NCBI GenBank assembly: GCA_025201375.1
Contig: JAIWZP010000052.1
Coordinates: 62,001-126,000 of the forward strand
Origin: Gongronella butleri
Lineage: Eukaryota > Mucoromycota > Mucoromycetes > Mucorales > Cunninghamellaceae
DNA: 64,000 bases
Direction of reading: 5' to 3'
Shown: positions 10,579-23,492 of the stretch, one piece after another
How positions within the stretch are numbered: position 1 is the first letter of the stretch
Layout of the letters: every line of letters starts with the position of its first letter
The notes under the pieces: generated by a model
Seen by the model: only the letters and a program-made list of their open reading frames with translations
What the model was told of the DNA's origin: nothing
Database searches by the model: none
Made by a program: the position numbers and the translations under genes

Positions 10579-13500
10579 TTAGCGGCGAGCCTTGCGGAAA
10601 AGGTAGACAAAGATGGTGAATGCGAAGACATTGAAGATCCAGTAGGCGCAAAGGATGCCAAAGTCGCGCCAGCGGTTGTTGATACTCCAACCGATGGTTT
10701 GTTCGTAAAAGTCGTCGCCGACAGTGTATTGGCAATAGTTGCACGTGCCTGTGGCATTGTTGTCTTGGAGGTAGCCAATGTTGCCGGCCGAGAAGAACGC
10801 GTCAAAGTATTGGCCGCATGTCTGGCCAGCGGGAGCAAACACCGGGATCCAATCGCCATCACCGCAGATCACGGGCACGCCACTCATCGCATTGACAATC
10901 AAGCCTTCCATCAAGTAATGGTAGGGATCAAGCCAGTAAAGCCAGCTGCTCCAGAACTTGGGCATTGCATAGGGCGACTAAAAGGAAAAAAAAAAAAAAA
11001 GGTAAAATGAGTCATTTGCATCTTTTTTTTTTTTTTTTTTTTTTTTGCTCTCTTGGCTTACAATCATGACACCAGCAAAGAGGATAAGAATGGAAGTGAA
11101 GAACGGATTGATGACGGCGGCCATGGGAGGTGTTGACGAGAAAGAGGCGATACAGAAGCCAAGGGACACCGAGTAAAAGAGGAAGACGACAAAGTGGATA
11201 TAGAAGAAGCCAATGGCCTCAGGGTCGGTGTTGAGACCAGCGGTCCAGTAGAAGCAGAACAAAAAGACGGTGCCAGAGACGATCAGGTAAGGGATTTCGA
11301 CAACGACGCAGGAAAGAGCAAATGGCGCCCAGCCATAGTACTTTGAGGCGTATTCGCGGCGGAACCAGGTGCGCTCGGCCATGAAGCGGGGCTGTGCGAG
11401 GATGATCAGGGCATTGCTCATGAGCAAGGTGGTGAAGACCGAGAACATGCGATTTTGCATATCCGAGGGGCTGTTTCCAAGCTTCCAGAAGGAGAAACCA
11501 GAGATGAGGCCGATGAAGATGACGTTGAAGAAGCGACCCATGTTGTAGGTTGGGCAGCGCCACCAGGCAAGATTCATGCGCTTGTACACAATCATGAATT
11601 GCTGCCAGAAAGAGAGCGAGTAGGCATTGACGTGCTTGCGCTTCTCGAGGTTGGCGGCACCGTGGATTTGTTCGAGTTCTTCGTGGAGGGCCTTGGCCTG
11701 CGGCGAATTGGCCCACACATCGCCCCAATCTTGCGTCACCTTGCCAGCAGTGCCGGCGCCAACACACTCGAGAATGTATTCGGCAGGATTGGCATTGGGC
11801 GAGCATTTGGGCCCACCGTTGGATTCAAAGTATTCAATCATGGTCTTGGCGTCGGGGCCAATCTCGCCGTGATAGGCGGTGCGGCCGCCGCGCACAAGAA
11901 GGAGCAAGTGATCGAAATGTTCAAAAAGCGTGGCGGAAGGCTGATGGATGGTGCAGAGCACGGGCCAACCGGCGTCGGCAAGCTTGCGGATGAAGCGGAC
12001 AATGTTGTACGAAGATTGCGCATCCAGACCAGACGTGGGCTCGTCGAGGAAGAGCAACTTGGGCTTGCCAACAAGCTCGACGGCAATTGTCAGACGCTTG
12101 CGTTCTTCCACAGAGATACCAGTGCCAGATTCGAGATCGCCCACGAGCGCATCGGCAATGCGTTCCATTTCCATGAGCTTGATGATCTGCTCGACATATT
12201 CATTCTTTTTGACAAAAAAAAAAAAAAGTGTCAGCTTCGCAATTTTTTCCATTTTTTGCCCTTTTGACTCACCTTTTCTTCCGTGGGCACACCAGCGGGC
12301 TGACGGAGATGAGCAGAGAAACGCAGCGCTTCGCGCACGGTGGCATAGGGCTAAAAAAAAAAAAGGTCAATGCCATGCAAATCGACTAAAAATGAGAAAA
12401 ACGCTTTACCGAGTGAATGTCCATTTGCTCACAATAGCCAGTGACGCGTTCAAAGTCGTTTCCAAGGGGTTCGCCGTTCATGTACACGCGGCCGTCAATC
12501 TTGCCAATGGTCTTGCGCTGGGCAAGGACATCCAAAAGGGTGGTTTTACCAGCACCCGAGGAACCCATGAGCGCAGTGAGATGGCCAGGCCTGACAATGC
12601 CGCCAATGTCATTGAGCAATTGGCGCTTGCCGCCCTTGACAGGCACCGTGTAGTCAATGTGTTGCCAAGAAAAGGTGGTGCCATCGGTGACGGCCTCCAT
12701 TTCCTCATCGGCAACGGTCATGGTCTGCTGGAGCAATTCTTCCTCGTTCTTTTCCTTGGGCGCGCATCCGCGCTTGTACACCTTGGTGATCGAGCCTTCC
12801 TTGTTCAACTCGACGTATTCCATAGCAATGGCGGTGATCGTGGTGAAAAAGAGGAAAAAGAGCAACACGGCGACAAAATCGATCCAACGCTGCCATGTTT
12901 CGTAGCCATAGCCCACCAGCAGGTAGTCGTCGCCCAAGACATACGATTGGCCGGGCACAGCGCCAGCAAGGAGACATGTTTGATAGTGCGGATCGGTGTA
13001 CGTCGGACCATGAGGCACTGAGCCCGCGCCTGTGCACTCAAACTTCAAGCCAGTCATCTCATTGGACACGAGCGCCTTGTAGCCATATGCCAGAGGATTG
13101 ATCCAGTAGATCCAAGAGAGCCATGGGTGCATCTTGTTGTACGGGATCTAAAAAATGGGGGGGTAAAGGGGGTTAAAAACGCAAAAAAAAAAAAATAATA
13201 AAAAGATGAGCTGCTTTTTTTTTTTTACCTGATAGCCAGAATAGACAAGAGCGGCAATGAGCAGAATACTGGACAATTGCGACGCTGTGAAGAAATTGGG
13301 CGAGACGGCGCCCCAGAAGCGGAAAAAGCCGTTCATGCACAGATTGGTCACCACAAGCACGATGAAAAAGGTAAAGAACTAGAGAGAAAAAAAAGAAATG
13401 AGCCCATTGAGTCACTTTCCAGTGATATTGATCGATATTTTTCTTACGCGTCCGGCATCGAGAACAAAGCCCATCATAAAATAGACAATGATTTCAAAGA

Positions 13501-15591
13501 CGAGGACCTGGATAATGGCGAGCGGGATGTCGGCAATGACTTGAGAGATGTAAAAGGCGGATGGATGGTAGAGGGCAAAGTGTTTGTGCTTCTCGAGGAC
13601 ACGTCTTCCTTGCATGAATGCAGCCAATTCAGATTGGGCAATGAGGGCATTGAACAAAAGCGAGAAGAGGATGGCACCGCCACGCGAGAAGGCGCCACTG
13701 ACGTCGGTGGGCAGCATGTAAAAGACAGAGGCCATGATCAGACCCTTGACGACGACGCCACCATAGCGAGAGATGAGCGAGCCCTTGTCGCCGGAGATCA
13801 ATTGGAATTGACGCACCGTCAGCGACTTGACTTGTTGGTAATACGTCGACACAAAAGGAGAGCGCTTGTTGGAATGCTTTTGGTGCGCGTCAAGAATCGC
13901 CTGGCGGAACGTCTCGGCAGGATTTTCGGCCTCAATCTTGGCTTCGTATTCGTCACGCTCGGCCATCATGTCGCGGTACATTTGGCTGTTTTGATACACC
14001 TTTTCGAATTGCAGCGAGTTGATCGGCACCTTGGTCTCGTAGCCGGGCTTCATCTCGCGCTCGTTGGCGTTACACAAGCCCGTCAGCTGCATGAAAGAAA
14101 AAAATCAAAGTTCAGTCCAAGCGTATTACAAAAACGCTAAAAAACCAACAAAAGGCAAAAAAAAAATCAACACTTACGAAATCAGGCGTGCTCTTGCGCG
14201 CGGGACAATGGAAGCCAAGATCCTCAAAGTAGGGCTTGGCTTGCGCGGTGGGGCCAAAATAGATGCAGCGACCCTCATCGAGAACCATCACCTTGTCAAA
14301 GAGATTGAAAATGCTGTCGGAAGCCTGGTACAGCGTGGCAATAGTGGTTCTGTGCATAATATCGGTCATGATGCGCAGCGAGCGAACGTAATCGAGGGCG
14401 GATGACGCGTCAAGGCCTCGCGTCGAGCAATCCCAACAATTGATGGAGCTGCGCGTGGTCATTTGCTCGGCAATCGACAGACGCTTGCGCTCACCACCGG
14501 ACAGGCCACGGACAAAGGCATTGCCGACCATAGTGTCCATCTGCTTGGTGAGACCAAGCATGCTGCCAAGCGCATACAAAACCTTATTAATGAATTCGCC
14601 GCGAGATTCGCCAGGAAGACGCTTTCCAGGGGTCTTGTTCTTGAGCGCAAAAGTCAATGTTTGTTTGGTCGTGAGCGTGGGATCTTGGTAAGACGAAAGA
14701 AAATGGGTCAGTTTCGGGTGACCGCGCCTCGCTTTTTTTTTTTTTTTTTTTTTTTTGTCAATTGTCTTTTTGCTTACAGTGCAAATCTTCTTCCTCATTG
14801 TAGCACACTTCGCCACGATAATACTTTGAAAACTCGTGGGCATCAATGCCACCATAGCTGACGTCGCCCGAGATGTTGGTATAGGACTGGGTGGGAAATG
14901 GGAAATCAGAAAAAAAGGAGAAAAAAAGAGGAGAAAACAAGGTTCAGTTGTCAATTGCCTTTTACGTTTCGTTTTTTTTTTTTTTTTTTACCTTGCGCAT
15001 GTTGGCGAGAACGCGCAAAAGAGTGGTGCACCCGGCGCCAGGGCGGCCAAGCACCAGAAGCATCTCGCCATCTTTGCAAAAGCCATCATTGTTCTTGAGA
15101 ATGGTAAAATCATGGCCGGTGTGGCGACCCCACTTCCAGAATTGCAAGAAATCGGCAATCATGGTGTAATTGGTGCTGATGATCTTTGCATCGGCGCCGA
15201 GACCCTGAACGACGAGATTTTTCCAGACGACGCCCATGTTCTTGCGATGAAAGCCGGCGGCATCGCCCTGTTCCGTCTGATTCTTGAGAAAGTCGGTCAG
15301 ATCAAAGTCGGGCGTGCCTTCCTCAACGTCGGCGGCCGTCTTGGACATGCGACGCGACTGCTTTGTCAGCTCTTTGCGCAGCTCTTCATAGCCTTGCAAC
15401 GCCGATTCAATGTCCACCGCGTTGCCGTCGCGTTCGCCATAGCCGCCCTCGGTGCGTCGTGTCGACGTGCGCACCAATTCATTGTCATTGATCGTCTCCT
15501 CGTCAGACCCATGCATCTGAGACCGCTCCAAATGCATTTGATCGCGGTCGTACTGCTCATTTGGCAGCCCTTGCAATGCTGGCATATCCAT
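10579..15591 (-). CDS. PDR-type (ABCG) ABC transporter, complete
   Basis: Full-size drug/lipid exporter of the fungal PDR subfamily, predicted 1,453 aa. I read nine exons: 15591-14992, 14886-14778, 14683-14178, 14086-13448, 13378-13229, 13147-12410, 12350-12273, 12204-11062, 10977-10579; their sum is divisible by three. Order is NBD1-TMD1-NBD2-TMD2. NBD1 has Walker [10 protein letters not shown] (Cys in place of the usual Lys), signature [13 protein letters not shown] and a degenerate Walker [14 protein letters not shown]2 has canonical Walker [10 protein letters not shown] and Walker [15 protein letters not shown] but a degenerate signature SVEERKRL. This asymmetry is normal for PDR pumps and leaves one competent ATP site. 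The start is the first ATG of the conserved frame. Convergent with its paralog ending at 3678; intron positions mostly differ between them, so the duplication is old. Confidence 0.96.
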
Positions 15592-15749
15592 GTTGGATCA
15601 AATAATGTTTCAGGGATGTAGTGTGTGTAATGTGTAATGTGTATGAGGAACAAAAAGTGACAAAAGATGAAGAATAAATGCAAAAAAAAAAAAAAGATGC
15701 GGATGACAAGGCGAGACAAAAAAAAAAAATCATGGAAATTTATTTTCTG

Positions 15750-15758
15750 CTTTTATAA
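15750..15758 (-). promoter_or_regulatory. TATA-like box of ABC transporter gene
   Basis: Reads TTATAAAAG on the minus strand, about 160 bases upstream of the start codon at 15591. Its position is compatible with a leader of roughly 130 bases. Judged only by sequence and position. Confidence 0.35.
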
Positions 15759-17274
15759 CCCTTCATGTTCCAGAAGAGCTGGTCAGCTATTGCCTAGTTG
15801 GGATAGCAGAAGGCGGCAGAATTGTAGTCCCGCGGACTTTGGCAGAGGGTAAACCATTGACATGCACATTGGCGCCCGCCCGCTGATCTTGATAGCATTT
15901 CTAGCGCCCGCTTTTCTAGCACCCGCTTTGCTTTGTCATGCTCTGGTACTGTAGCACATCTGATTACTTTCTGCAAAATATGGCATCCCGGGGATCATTT
16001 TGATCCCTAAAACATCAAGAAATCAAGAAATCATAAAAAGAAATGCATGGGCCATTGTAAAACCTGAATCTCCCTTTTTCAGCCAACGAGGAACAGCCGA
16101 CGGCAATGTCGAGCCACATTTTTTGCACGTTAGGGCCAATGCCCAAAACTGGAGTTTCGACAATTTGAAACAATGGACCGACGCCCACTTCTTGGATTCA
16201 GGGAGGTGGAGGCGGCGTATTCTTTTGCCCGCTTTTTGGACGGGTTTCTCGTATCCAAAGTCCGTCCGCCATTTTCATTTGCGCCCGCTGCCGGGGATTC
16301 TGCTTTGCCTTTTAGCCTTGGGCAAAGCGCGCACGAAAAGGATGCTTCATGATCCGCGTTCGCCATTGCTTATCTTGGCACCTGAAAGCATGCTTCCCAT
16401 AGGATTTTAAGTGACTCAGCTGCACTGCCGTGCATCATGATGTCCTTGCTCTTTTTTTTTCTTTTCTTCTTTTTTTTTTTTTTAAAAAAAAAAACTTGAT
16501 TTTCATTATAATTGGATGCTGGCGACACGGACCGTCCATTTGCCACCTCCTGAACAGGGGCGTGATGCCATTCGACGTGTGTTCACTTTTGAGGCACGAC
16601 CACAAGGCAAAGCTTGAGGCGGCTCGGGGATTCCGAATGCCGACCTTGCCCAACCAATTGGGAATCGTGGCTCCGCAAGGCAAACGGCAAAATTGGGAAG
16701 GGTGTCTCAATTGGGAAACCCAAGCATCGCACCGATCCGAGCACACCAAAAAAAGCATCTCGACCATTGCCACTTTTGCCTGCGCAGGCAAGTTTAGCGC
16801 AATCAGCAAAAGGCGTGATGAAATCCAATCATGCACAAAACGTGGGGAACAAGCATGGGCTTTCTTTTTTCCTTCCGGGAGGAACGTCATTGTGCTCTTT
16901 ATCAACGCGCCTTTTGCTCGGCATTTTTCACGCAACGGATGCCGGCCGGTTAGACCCATTGAGCTCGGATTATAGGCCAAAATCCTGGTTGTCGCGTCAA
17001 GAAACAGACATCGAGTAGCAAAAGCGGGGACCAGTGCATCCGCCACACACCTCTGCTCAAAGTGGTTGTAATCATGCCTTTAGCCATTGCCTTCCAGGGC
17101 AAAATGGCCACAAAGTGCACGATCTAGAGAAAAAACGATACAAAAAGGCAATTGAAGAGGCGTAACTTGTCCTTCCCGGTGTGCCTCCTGCTTAATCAGG
17201 GCACCCCTCCCAACATTTTAAAGTATGGGTGTGGCGTGCAAGTAAAGAACACCAAAAGCGACACCATCCGGTTC

Positions 17275-17306
<32 letters not shown>

Positions 17307-18236
17307 TAATGTAGCTGTCGTCGCAATACAACTTTCTGGCTTGTAGGTGTGGATGCTTTTGCTAGATGACTAGGAACGGTACTTATCGTCGTCACTATGG
17401 CGAATAGCATTGCATGAATATGCCGGGTGAATTTTCTACCTGTGCGCCGCCTCAAACTCTTTTTTTTTTTTCAACGCATGTGCCCAATTCACAAGCAAAG
17501 CGGTGTTGCTGCATGAACGCGTTGAGCGCGTCGCCTTTACAACAACGCCTTTTGATGTAAGAGCAAAATGGCATTGACAAAACTACAAAAATATGTATGA
17601 AATTGGCGCTTTTGAAATGACGGACGCTGATTGGCCGGAATTTCTGACTGTGTTTCTTCGTTAATTTTTTTTTTTCTGTGGGAAAAGCGTGCTTTTACTT
17701 CTCACTCTTTCTTTTGCTTCCTGTTTGTTTATTTTTTTCTTGTGTTGCTATGTCGTGTTTTATTATTCACTTCTTAGCGTTTTTCCTTGCGAAATTCGTT
17801 TTATACATGCATCAACGCCCTGCTATGAGTATTTCATACACCATTGGCCCCCTTCCCTCGCCCATGCAGCAATCTATCGCGGTGCAAACACTCTCAAAGG
17901 AAGAAGAGACGCCTTTGCTGTTCATAAATCGAGAATTGGGCAACTGCATTGGCTCTTTGAGTGCACTTGGCTTGTATTTGTGATGCTTTGACAGACGTTC
18001 TAGGGGTAATTGATGATTCTAAATCGCATAGTGCAGTCTAAAATGCATGTCAGATTGCTGGATTTTGAGCACTTAAGCGATTTGCGCCGATTTCCCCCTG
18101 TCTTTGAAGTTTGCCCTAATACAAGTGCTTCAAAAATCGCTCAATTCGTAATTCTGTTTACGAAGCCAGATGTAAAATTTGATTTAGAATTGAATAAAGT
18201 TCTCACACGGTGTCTGTTAACTTAATAAAATTTCGA

Positions 18237-18301
18237 GATAATCGCACTTTACGCGATTTTACGCGATTTTGGCCCTTGGCGTCGGTAAAAGTGCGATTAT
18301 C
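18237..18301. repeat. Short perfect-arm hairpin / inverted repeat
   Basis: The left arm GATAATCGCACTTT is matched by AAAGTGCGATTATC at the other end, leaving a loop of about 37 bases. The loop contains two tandem copies of ACGCGATTTT. It lies about 130 bases upstream of the start of the unrecognised gene at 18432. It could be a small foldback element, a terminator-like structure or a regulatory site. Confidence 0.55.
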
Positions 18302-18431
18302 AAGTGTTTTTACTAAACGAGCAAGGTTCGAAAGTAACACCATTCGATTCCGAATCAATTTTACATCCAGGGGTATTGCGTAAATTCATCTCAGAGCATT
18401 CCTGGGCGCTCAGCAAGAGATTAAAGTCAAA

Positions 18432-19316
18432 ATGCTGCTCGACATGGCTTTTTCTCCCGGTGTGCTGCCCTGGCAATATCTTTTGAAGACTGGCACGGTG
18501 GTTTGCGTGTTTCTTTTGGCGCTTTTCAGCTGGGAAAAGGTGACTCGTGCCATGGCGTTGGCGATGGGGCTTTCGCCCTATTCGCCTGCTTCGGCAGCGG
18601 GCGTTTCCCTGGTTTCTAGTGCAAACAAGGCGCAGCAGCGCGACATCCACGTGACCAAATGGACCTCTTCTATCAGCGCAGCCCCCATGGAGGTGCAAGT
18701 TCAAGAAGTGACGAGCAAAATGACCATCAACGTGGCCTCGACGATCACGCAGATTGCCATGGTGACGAAAGAATGGGGCATCCAAGCATCGCCCATGGCC
18801 ATCATCATGCTAATAACGCTGCGTGACGCGATTGTGCTCTTTTGTGTCTTTGTTGCCCTTCTTTTGATTGTTTCCATCATGTCTCTTGTTGCTCTCCTCC
18901 AGCTACTCTTGCTTGGTGCAAGATTGACGATACCTACATTTGTCGAGCGGAACGTGTTGAACTTTCCAAATGGCGGCTTGCTGAATCAATGGGTAGGTTG
19001 CAAAAAATCAATTCCCCTCCAAAAAAAAAAAAAGAAACTTCAAGCAAACTTGTATTTTTACCTTTTTTTATATTAGGCCATGTCGTGCGTCTGGTGGGTG
19101 CCGATCAAGGAGGCACCAACGCGCATCTCGACGCGCAGCAACAAGCTTTTTTACGAGAAAAAGATCCAAGAAGCGATGCCTTGGTCCGCTGACTCCTGGT
19201 TGCGCCCGGTGTTCCGTGCTTGGGGTGTGCCTTGCCCTGCTGCGCGTTTGCAAGTGTGGGCTCCCATTGTCATTGAGGAATCAGTAAGCAACAAAAAAAG
19301 TTGTCATGACCAATAA
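18432..19316 (+). pseudogene. Unrecognised spliced gene, probably truncated by a repeat copy
   Basis: I do not recognise this protein. The frame starting MLLDMAFSPGVLPWQY runs to about 18843, then continues after a short intron (about 18844-18902, GT...AG) as STLAWCKIDDTYICRAERVELSKWRLAESM. It continues again after an intron with donor GTAGGT near 18992 and acceptor near 19078, as AMSCVWWVPIKEAPTRISTR to VIEES. A hydrophobic segment near residues 18-38 looks membrane-inserted, followed by a Ser/Ala-rich region. Three exons joining in frame, and a C-terminal part rich in Trp and charged residues, argue for a real coding origin. The frame stops at 19316 exactly where a dispersed-repeat copy begins (about 19300-19520), which suggests the 3' end was lost. 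It could instead be a short intact gene. Confidence 0.45.
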
Positions 19317-19520
19317 TCACCAGGGAAGAAAAATCTATGATAAAATTACTTACATATTGCTCGTCAACTAGCAGATGTATCCACTCATTTCATGCATTTT
19401 ATTTGTTTTTCCATGCAACTTGCTCTGATGTGCCCAATTTGATGCAATTCTGGAGACTTATTTTTCGGCTTTTTTGTTTTTAGACTGGCTATGGTTCATT
19501 TACAGCTGAACAATATATTG
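19300..19520 (+). repeat. Copy of the dispersed repeat family (outer-end module)
   Basis: Colinear with 9680-9900 in the same orientation. Shared stretches include GAAGAAAAAT, ATATTGCTCG, CTAGCAGAT, GATGCAATTCTGGAGACT and the TTTGTTTTT-GACT segment. It abuts the end of the unrecognised frame at 18432-19316. Confidence 0.7.
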
Positions 19521-19682
19521 CTTGCTCAGAAAAGTATCTCAGATCATAAAATATTCATAGGAACTTCTTTTTTTGCTGTGAATTGGGGAATTTTTTTTAT
19601 TTTTCAATTCAAAAGCTACATAGTGATCAAGATGGCTGAGATATCATATGGATGTTGCCTCATAACATTAATTTTTTTACAT

Positions 19683-22117
19683 TCAGTCCTTGAATTCAGT
19701 GGACGTGCTGATCTCCTTCTTTTCGTCGATGTTGATGGTGCCTGCAGCGCCAGCAACTTCTGCACGGATGCGCTCAATTTCATCGTGATGCGCACTGAGG
19801 TATTCCTCGTAATTCAAGTTCGTGACAATAATAGGACCGTGGAACAAGACTTCCATCTCCTCAAGAGAGAGACCCTGTGTAAAAAAATATATAGTGAGAT
19901 TTAGGGTCTTTTGTGCTTTTAATGGTTCAATTGCTTACCTTGGGCTCGGGGGCAAACAGGATCAACCAGATAAGCATAATGATACCAATACCGGCGTACA
20001 CGAGATAGGTGCCCCTGGGGGAAAAAAAGAAAAGGTGAGCACGTTGATCTTTTTCTCCCTGACTCTGTCTCTTTTTTTTTTTTTTTACCAGGTGATGGAG
20101 TCCATAAGAAGAGGTGTGACTTGACCAACGAGAATGTTACCGACCCAGAGGATGGCGGCAGCGAGGGCAAAGCCCTTGGAACGGATACGCAGAGGGAAGA
20201 TTTCTGCAGAAAAAAAAATTAAAAAATTAAAAAAAAGTCAGCTACGCGTCGCCAAATAAAGTATTAAAAAGGTGTATCATACCGGCAATGTAGATCCACG
20301 CGACAGGCGCCCAAGTGGTACCGTAGACCATGACAAACCTAAAAAAATATAAGGCATTGAGCGAAATTTTGTCATTTTTCATCTTCATTGCTTACAAAAA
20401 GATGATGGCAATGATGGCATGCTCAGCGGCCGGGTTTGACGACATGTCAATCACGTGGCTCAGCGATTCGGGGTCCCAGACGGTGTGACCGACGCCACCA
20501 AAGATACCCGCCATGAGAATAAAGCCAACACACATGCCAATGCTGCCGTAGATCATTAGGCGCACACGGCCAATGCGATCGACAAGAAGCATACCAGGAA
20601 TACAGAAAATGACCATCACGGCATCTATGATAAGTTATAAAAAGACGCGGTCAATCACCCAGCGACCAATGGACTGAATTGGCGCCCAAAAAGGTCACTT
20701 ACAATCAACACCATTGGCAAGCAAAGACACCGAGCCTTCCATGCCGACTTGTTTGAAGATAAAGGCAGCTATTTTTTTCAAAAAAAAAAAAAAAGGTGAG
20801 CGCGACGTGAAGCATTTACGTGGTGTGGGGGATGCAGATCAAGCTTACCATAGTACATGATGACGTTTGCACCGGTCAATTGTTGGAAAATAGCAATGGA
20901 GCAGCCAACCCAAAGGATGCGCCAGTTTTGACGGTCCTTGAGCATCTCCCAGTAGCCGCCGACGGCCACTTGGTGTTCCAATTCGACATTATCGTTGATT
21001 TCATTGTATTCTTGCACAACATAAGGGTGCGATTCGTTGCCCTTGCCGTGGATGCGCGCGAGCACACGCAGTGCGTCGTCCTTGCGACCCTTCTCCATGA
21101 GCCAGCGTGGCGACGGGGGCAAAAAGATGGGCGCAGTGGCCAGGATGATGGCAGGGATGATTTGCACAAGGTAAGGAATACGCCAGCTCCACTCGCTGGG
21201 GATCGCCACCGTGCCATAGCCCATCCAGCCGGAAACAAGCAGACCAATGTCAATCATCAGCTGCTGGAAACCAACAAGACGACCACGGATCTCCTTGGGC
21301 GCCAATTCAGCATTGTACAACGGGGCTGTGTGTCCAAAAAAAGAAAACAAAAGGGGATCAGATCGAGCGCGCCTATTTTTTATGGCATTTTTTTCTTACA
21401 CAAGACAGAGCAAGCACCAACACTGATGCCCGAGATGAAGCGACCGACAAGCTGGGTTTCAATGTTGCTAAAAAATAAAGTTGGCATTGAGTGGATCGAC
21501 CAAAGAAATAATCAAGGGCCACTTACTGCGACGCGCCCTGCAAAACACCACCAACAATGAACACGACCGACGCCGCGGCAATAGAATCACGACGACCGAA
21601 TCGGTCAGACAACCAACCAGACATAAGACAGCCAAAGACGGCACCACAGCCCATCAATGAGTTGAGGGCACCCTGGGAAGATGCAGAAAGAGCATTTGAG
21701 TATAATGATCTTCCTTTTTTTAACATTAGGTCCGAACCTTAATGGCGGGAGTTAGCGGATAAAAGTATTCGTTGAATTGAGGCATGCTCATCACACCAGA
21801 GGTGACGCCAAAGTCATCTAAGAAAAATTAAAAAAATGCGTCAATTGGTCGCCGGATACAGTAATTAAGAAATGGCCTATTTGCCGATTCACGGTGTGAA
21901 AATACTTACAACCAAACAAGAAACCACCCATCGCACAAAAGGTGGTGATGCTGGAAAAAAAAAGACAAGGGCAAAAAGCGCGTCAGAAAGCAGCAAACGA
22001 CAAAATAAAAAAAAATAAAAAAAGAGGTGTATCTATTTACATGTAAAGGATGAAGCCAGCATCCGATTTGATGTTAGGATCGCCCTTGCTACTCTTGACA
22101 GCGACAATAGGTGCCAT
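19683..22117 (-). CDS. MFS sugar (hexose-type) transporter
   Basis: Proton-coupled or facilitative sugar importer of the plasma membrane, twelve transmembrane helices expected, about 550 aa in roughly twelve small exons. Start MAPIVAVKSSKGD at 22117. Sugar-porter signatures appear in order: FLFGYDFGVTSG in helix 1 (rebuilt across two splice junctions), LSDRFGRRDS in loop 2-3, GRFISGISVGA, PPSPRWLMEKGR in the central loop, IAIFQQLTGANVIMYY in helix 7, VDRIGRVRL in loop 8-9, and EIFPLRIRSKG in loop 10-11. The C-terminus is LSLEEMEVLFHGPI then a hydrophilic tail ending STEFKD. The next gene upstream on the same strand is a secreted aldose 1-epimerase, which fits joint use of extracellular sugars. 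The exact sugar cannot be assigned. Confidence 0.93.
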
Positions 22118-22180
22118 TGTTGTTTTGCAATTTAGTGTCAGTCAAGTCTCAAGGGGTACTTTTTGCCAAGTTGATGTCCT

Positions 22181-22190
22181 TTTTATATGT
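22181..22190 (-). promoter_or_regulatory. TATA box of the sugar transporter gene
   Basis: Minus strand reads ACATATAAAA about 65 bases before the start codon at 22117, followed by a C/A-rich leader. A close match in sequence and spacing to a fungal TATA box. Confidence 0.5.
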
Positions 22191-23492
22191 GTGTGGTGAG
22201 AAGTTTTAAGTTTGGCAAGGCCTAGAGAGCCCGCATACGCCGCAATTCTCCTCTTTTCTCCTTTGTTCCCATTCACAGATTCACCCACACACACCCCACA
22301 CAACTTGCGCATCGAGTGGGATCTGGGGAAACGGCAAAAAAATAATAGGGAAACAAGTTTGCCTTTTGCGGGATCAGGTGACATCATTTTGAATTTCGTG
22401 GCACGGTGCGGTCACCAGGCTTACTTTTTGTCCTATTCGCCAATTCAAACAGCTCTTTTTTCCTATTCGCGAATATGGCTTCCTGAATCATCAAAGTTTA
22501 GGTTGCTTGTGGAGGGATGTGTACAATCCCCTCGTTTTTGGCAAGAAATGTGAAGAATGGGGGTGTTCAAGTTTCGTGTAGCGGCACATAAAAGGCGAGA
22601 AGCGGATTTTTTCCACCAACCAGTGCTTCGTTGCCTGCATTCAGGACCCAAAACAGGTTTTAGGTTGTGAGCAACGCAAACGATTTCTTTTTGCTTGCTA
22701 GTGTTGATCGCGTCCGCCTTCCTTTTGACAAGGGGGCAGCCAGTGCAGGCCACGACAACAAAGTTCGACATTCAAATGCGCTCAATTTTGTTTTTTTGGC
22801 CGAGTAGCTGTTTTTTTTTTTATTTCGTGTGAAATGGATTAAAGGGCATTAAATTTTTCCCATTGATGATTGCTAAATTCGACATTTTGTGCATGACGAT
22901 GGCTTTGGCTAGCGGAGCGCGTCGCGCCGCGCCGTCGTACTTGTATCATAGGGCTTTACAACATTTTGACTCTTGTGTCCCCTTGTGAAAACTCATCTTT
23001 GGGAGCCCCATGTCCGTGGGATGGGATGGAATGATGCTGCATGTCAACAAAACAATGAACAGGTCTGGAGCCATCGTTCGACTGTTGAATGTTGAATGTT
23101 GGGCCAGGCGACACGCAAATGCGTTGTATTCGTTGCGTTTTGATCCTATTTCGCGTAAAACTTGGAATTCGGTCGTGACCAGCATGATGCTTGAGGAATC
23201 TGCTGGAAGCTTTCCATGGCCTATCAGATCCTGGTCTTATGGCATTGCGTCTTCAAACGCAAGCTGCTATTATTTTCAGATTTTTGCCGCCATTCATTTC
23301 GACGTGTCAGAGTTACTGTAGCACACTTTTTCTCAGGGTTGCCATGGATGCAGTGCATCCTGTAGGCGCGTGAGGGTCATGAATTCGTGGCGTTTTTGTT
23401 CAGAATCTGACACACATTCTTATTTTTTGAAGCGCAGAGGGATTTGCGCTAAGCAATTGTACTTTAATAGATGGTTTGAATCAATTAGACTA
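22191..23492. other. Intergenic region, no gene seen
   Basis: About 1.3 kb of upstream DNA of the sugar transporter and downstream DNA of the epimerase. Open frames here are short and without motifs. A GC-rich island (GCGCGTCGCGCCGCGCCGTCG) lies near 22918-22938. Confidence 0.45.

Larger units (their letters stand above)
15592..18431. other. Gene-poor intergenic region
   Basis: About 2.8 kb between the divergent ABC transporter and the broken gene at 18432. Several open frames of 60-200 codons exist on both strands (for example 16435-17046 minus), but none has a recognisable motif and they overlap each other freely. It contains T-runs near 16467-16482 and 17277-17303, and the hairpin described separately at 18237-18301. 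Confidence 0.5.

Noticed and set aside
11455..13021. Long plus-strand open frames (270 and 357 codons) across the second ABC gene
   Set aside because: Antisense shadows of conserved exons, crossing introns as polylysine; no motif.
16435..17046. 203-codon minus-strand frame in the gene-poor region
   Set aside because: Ends in a polylysine stretch from a T-run, overlaps several equally long frames, and shows no recognisable domain.
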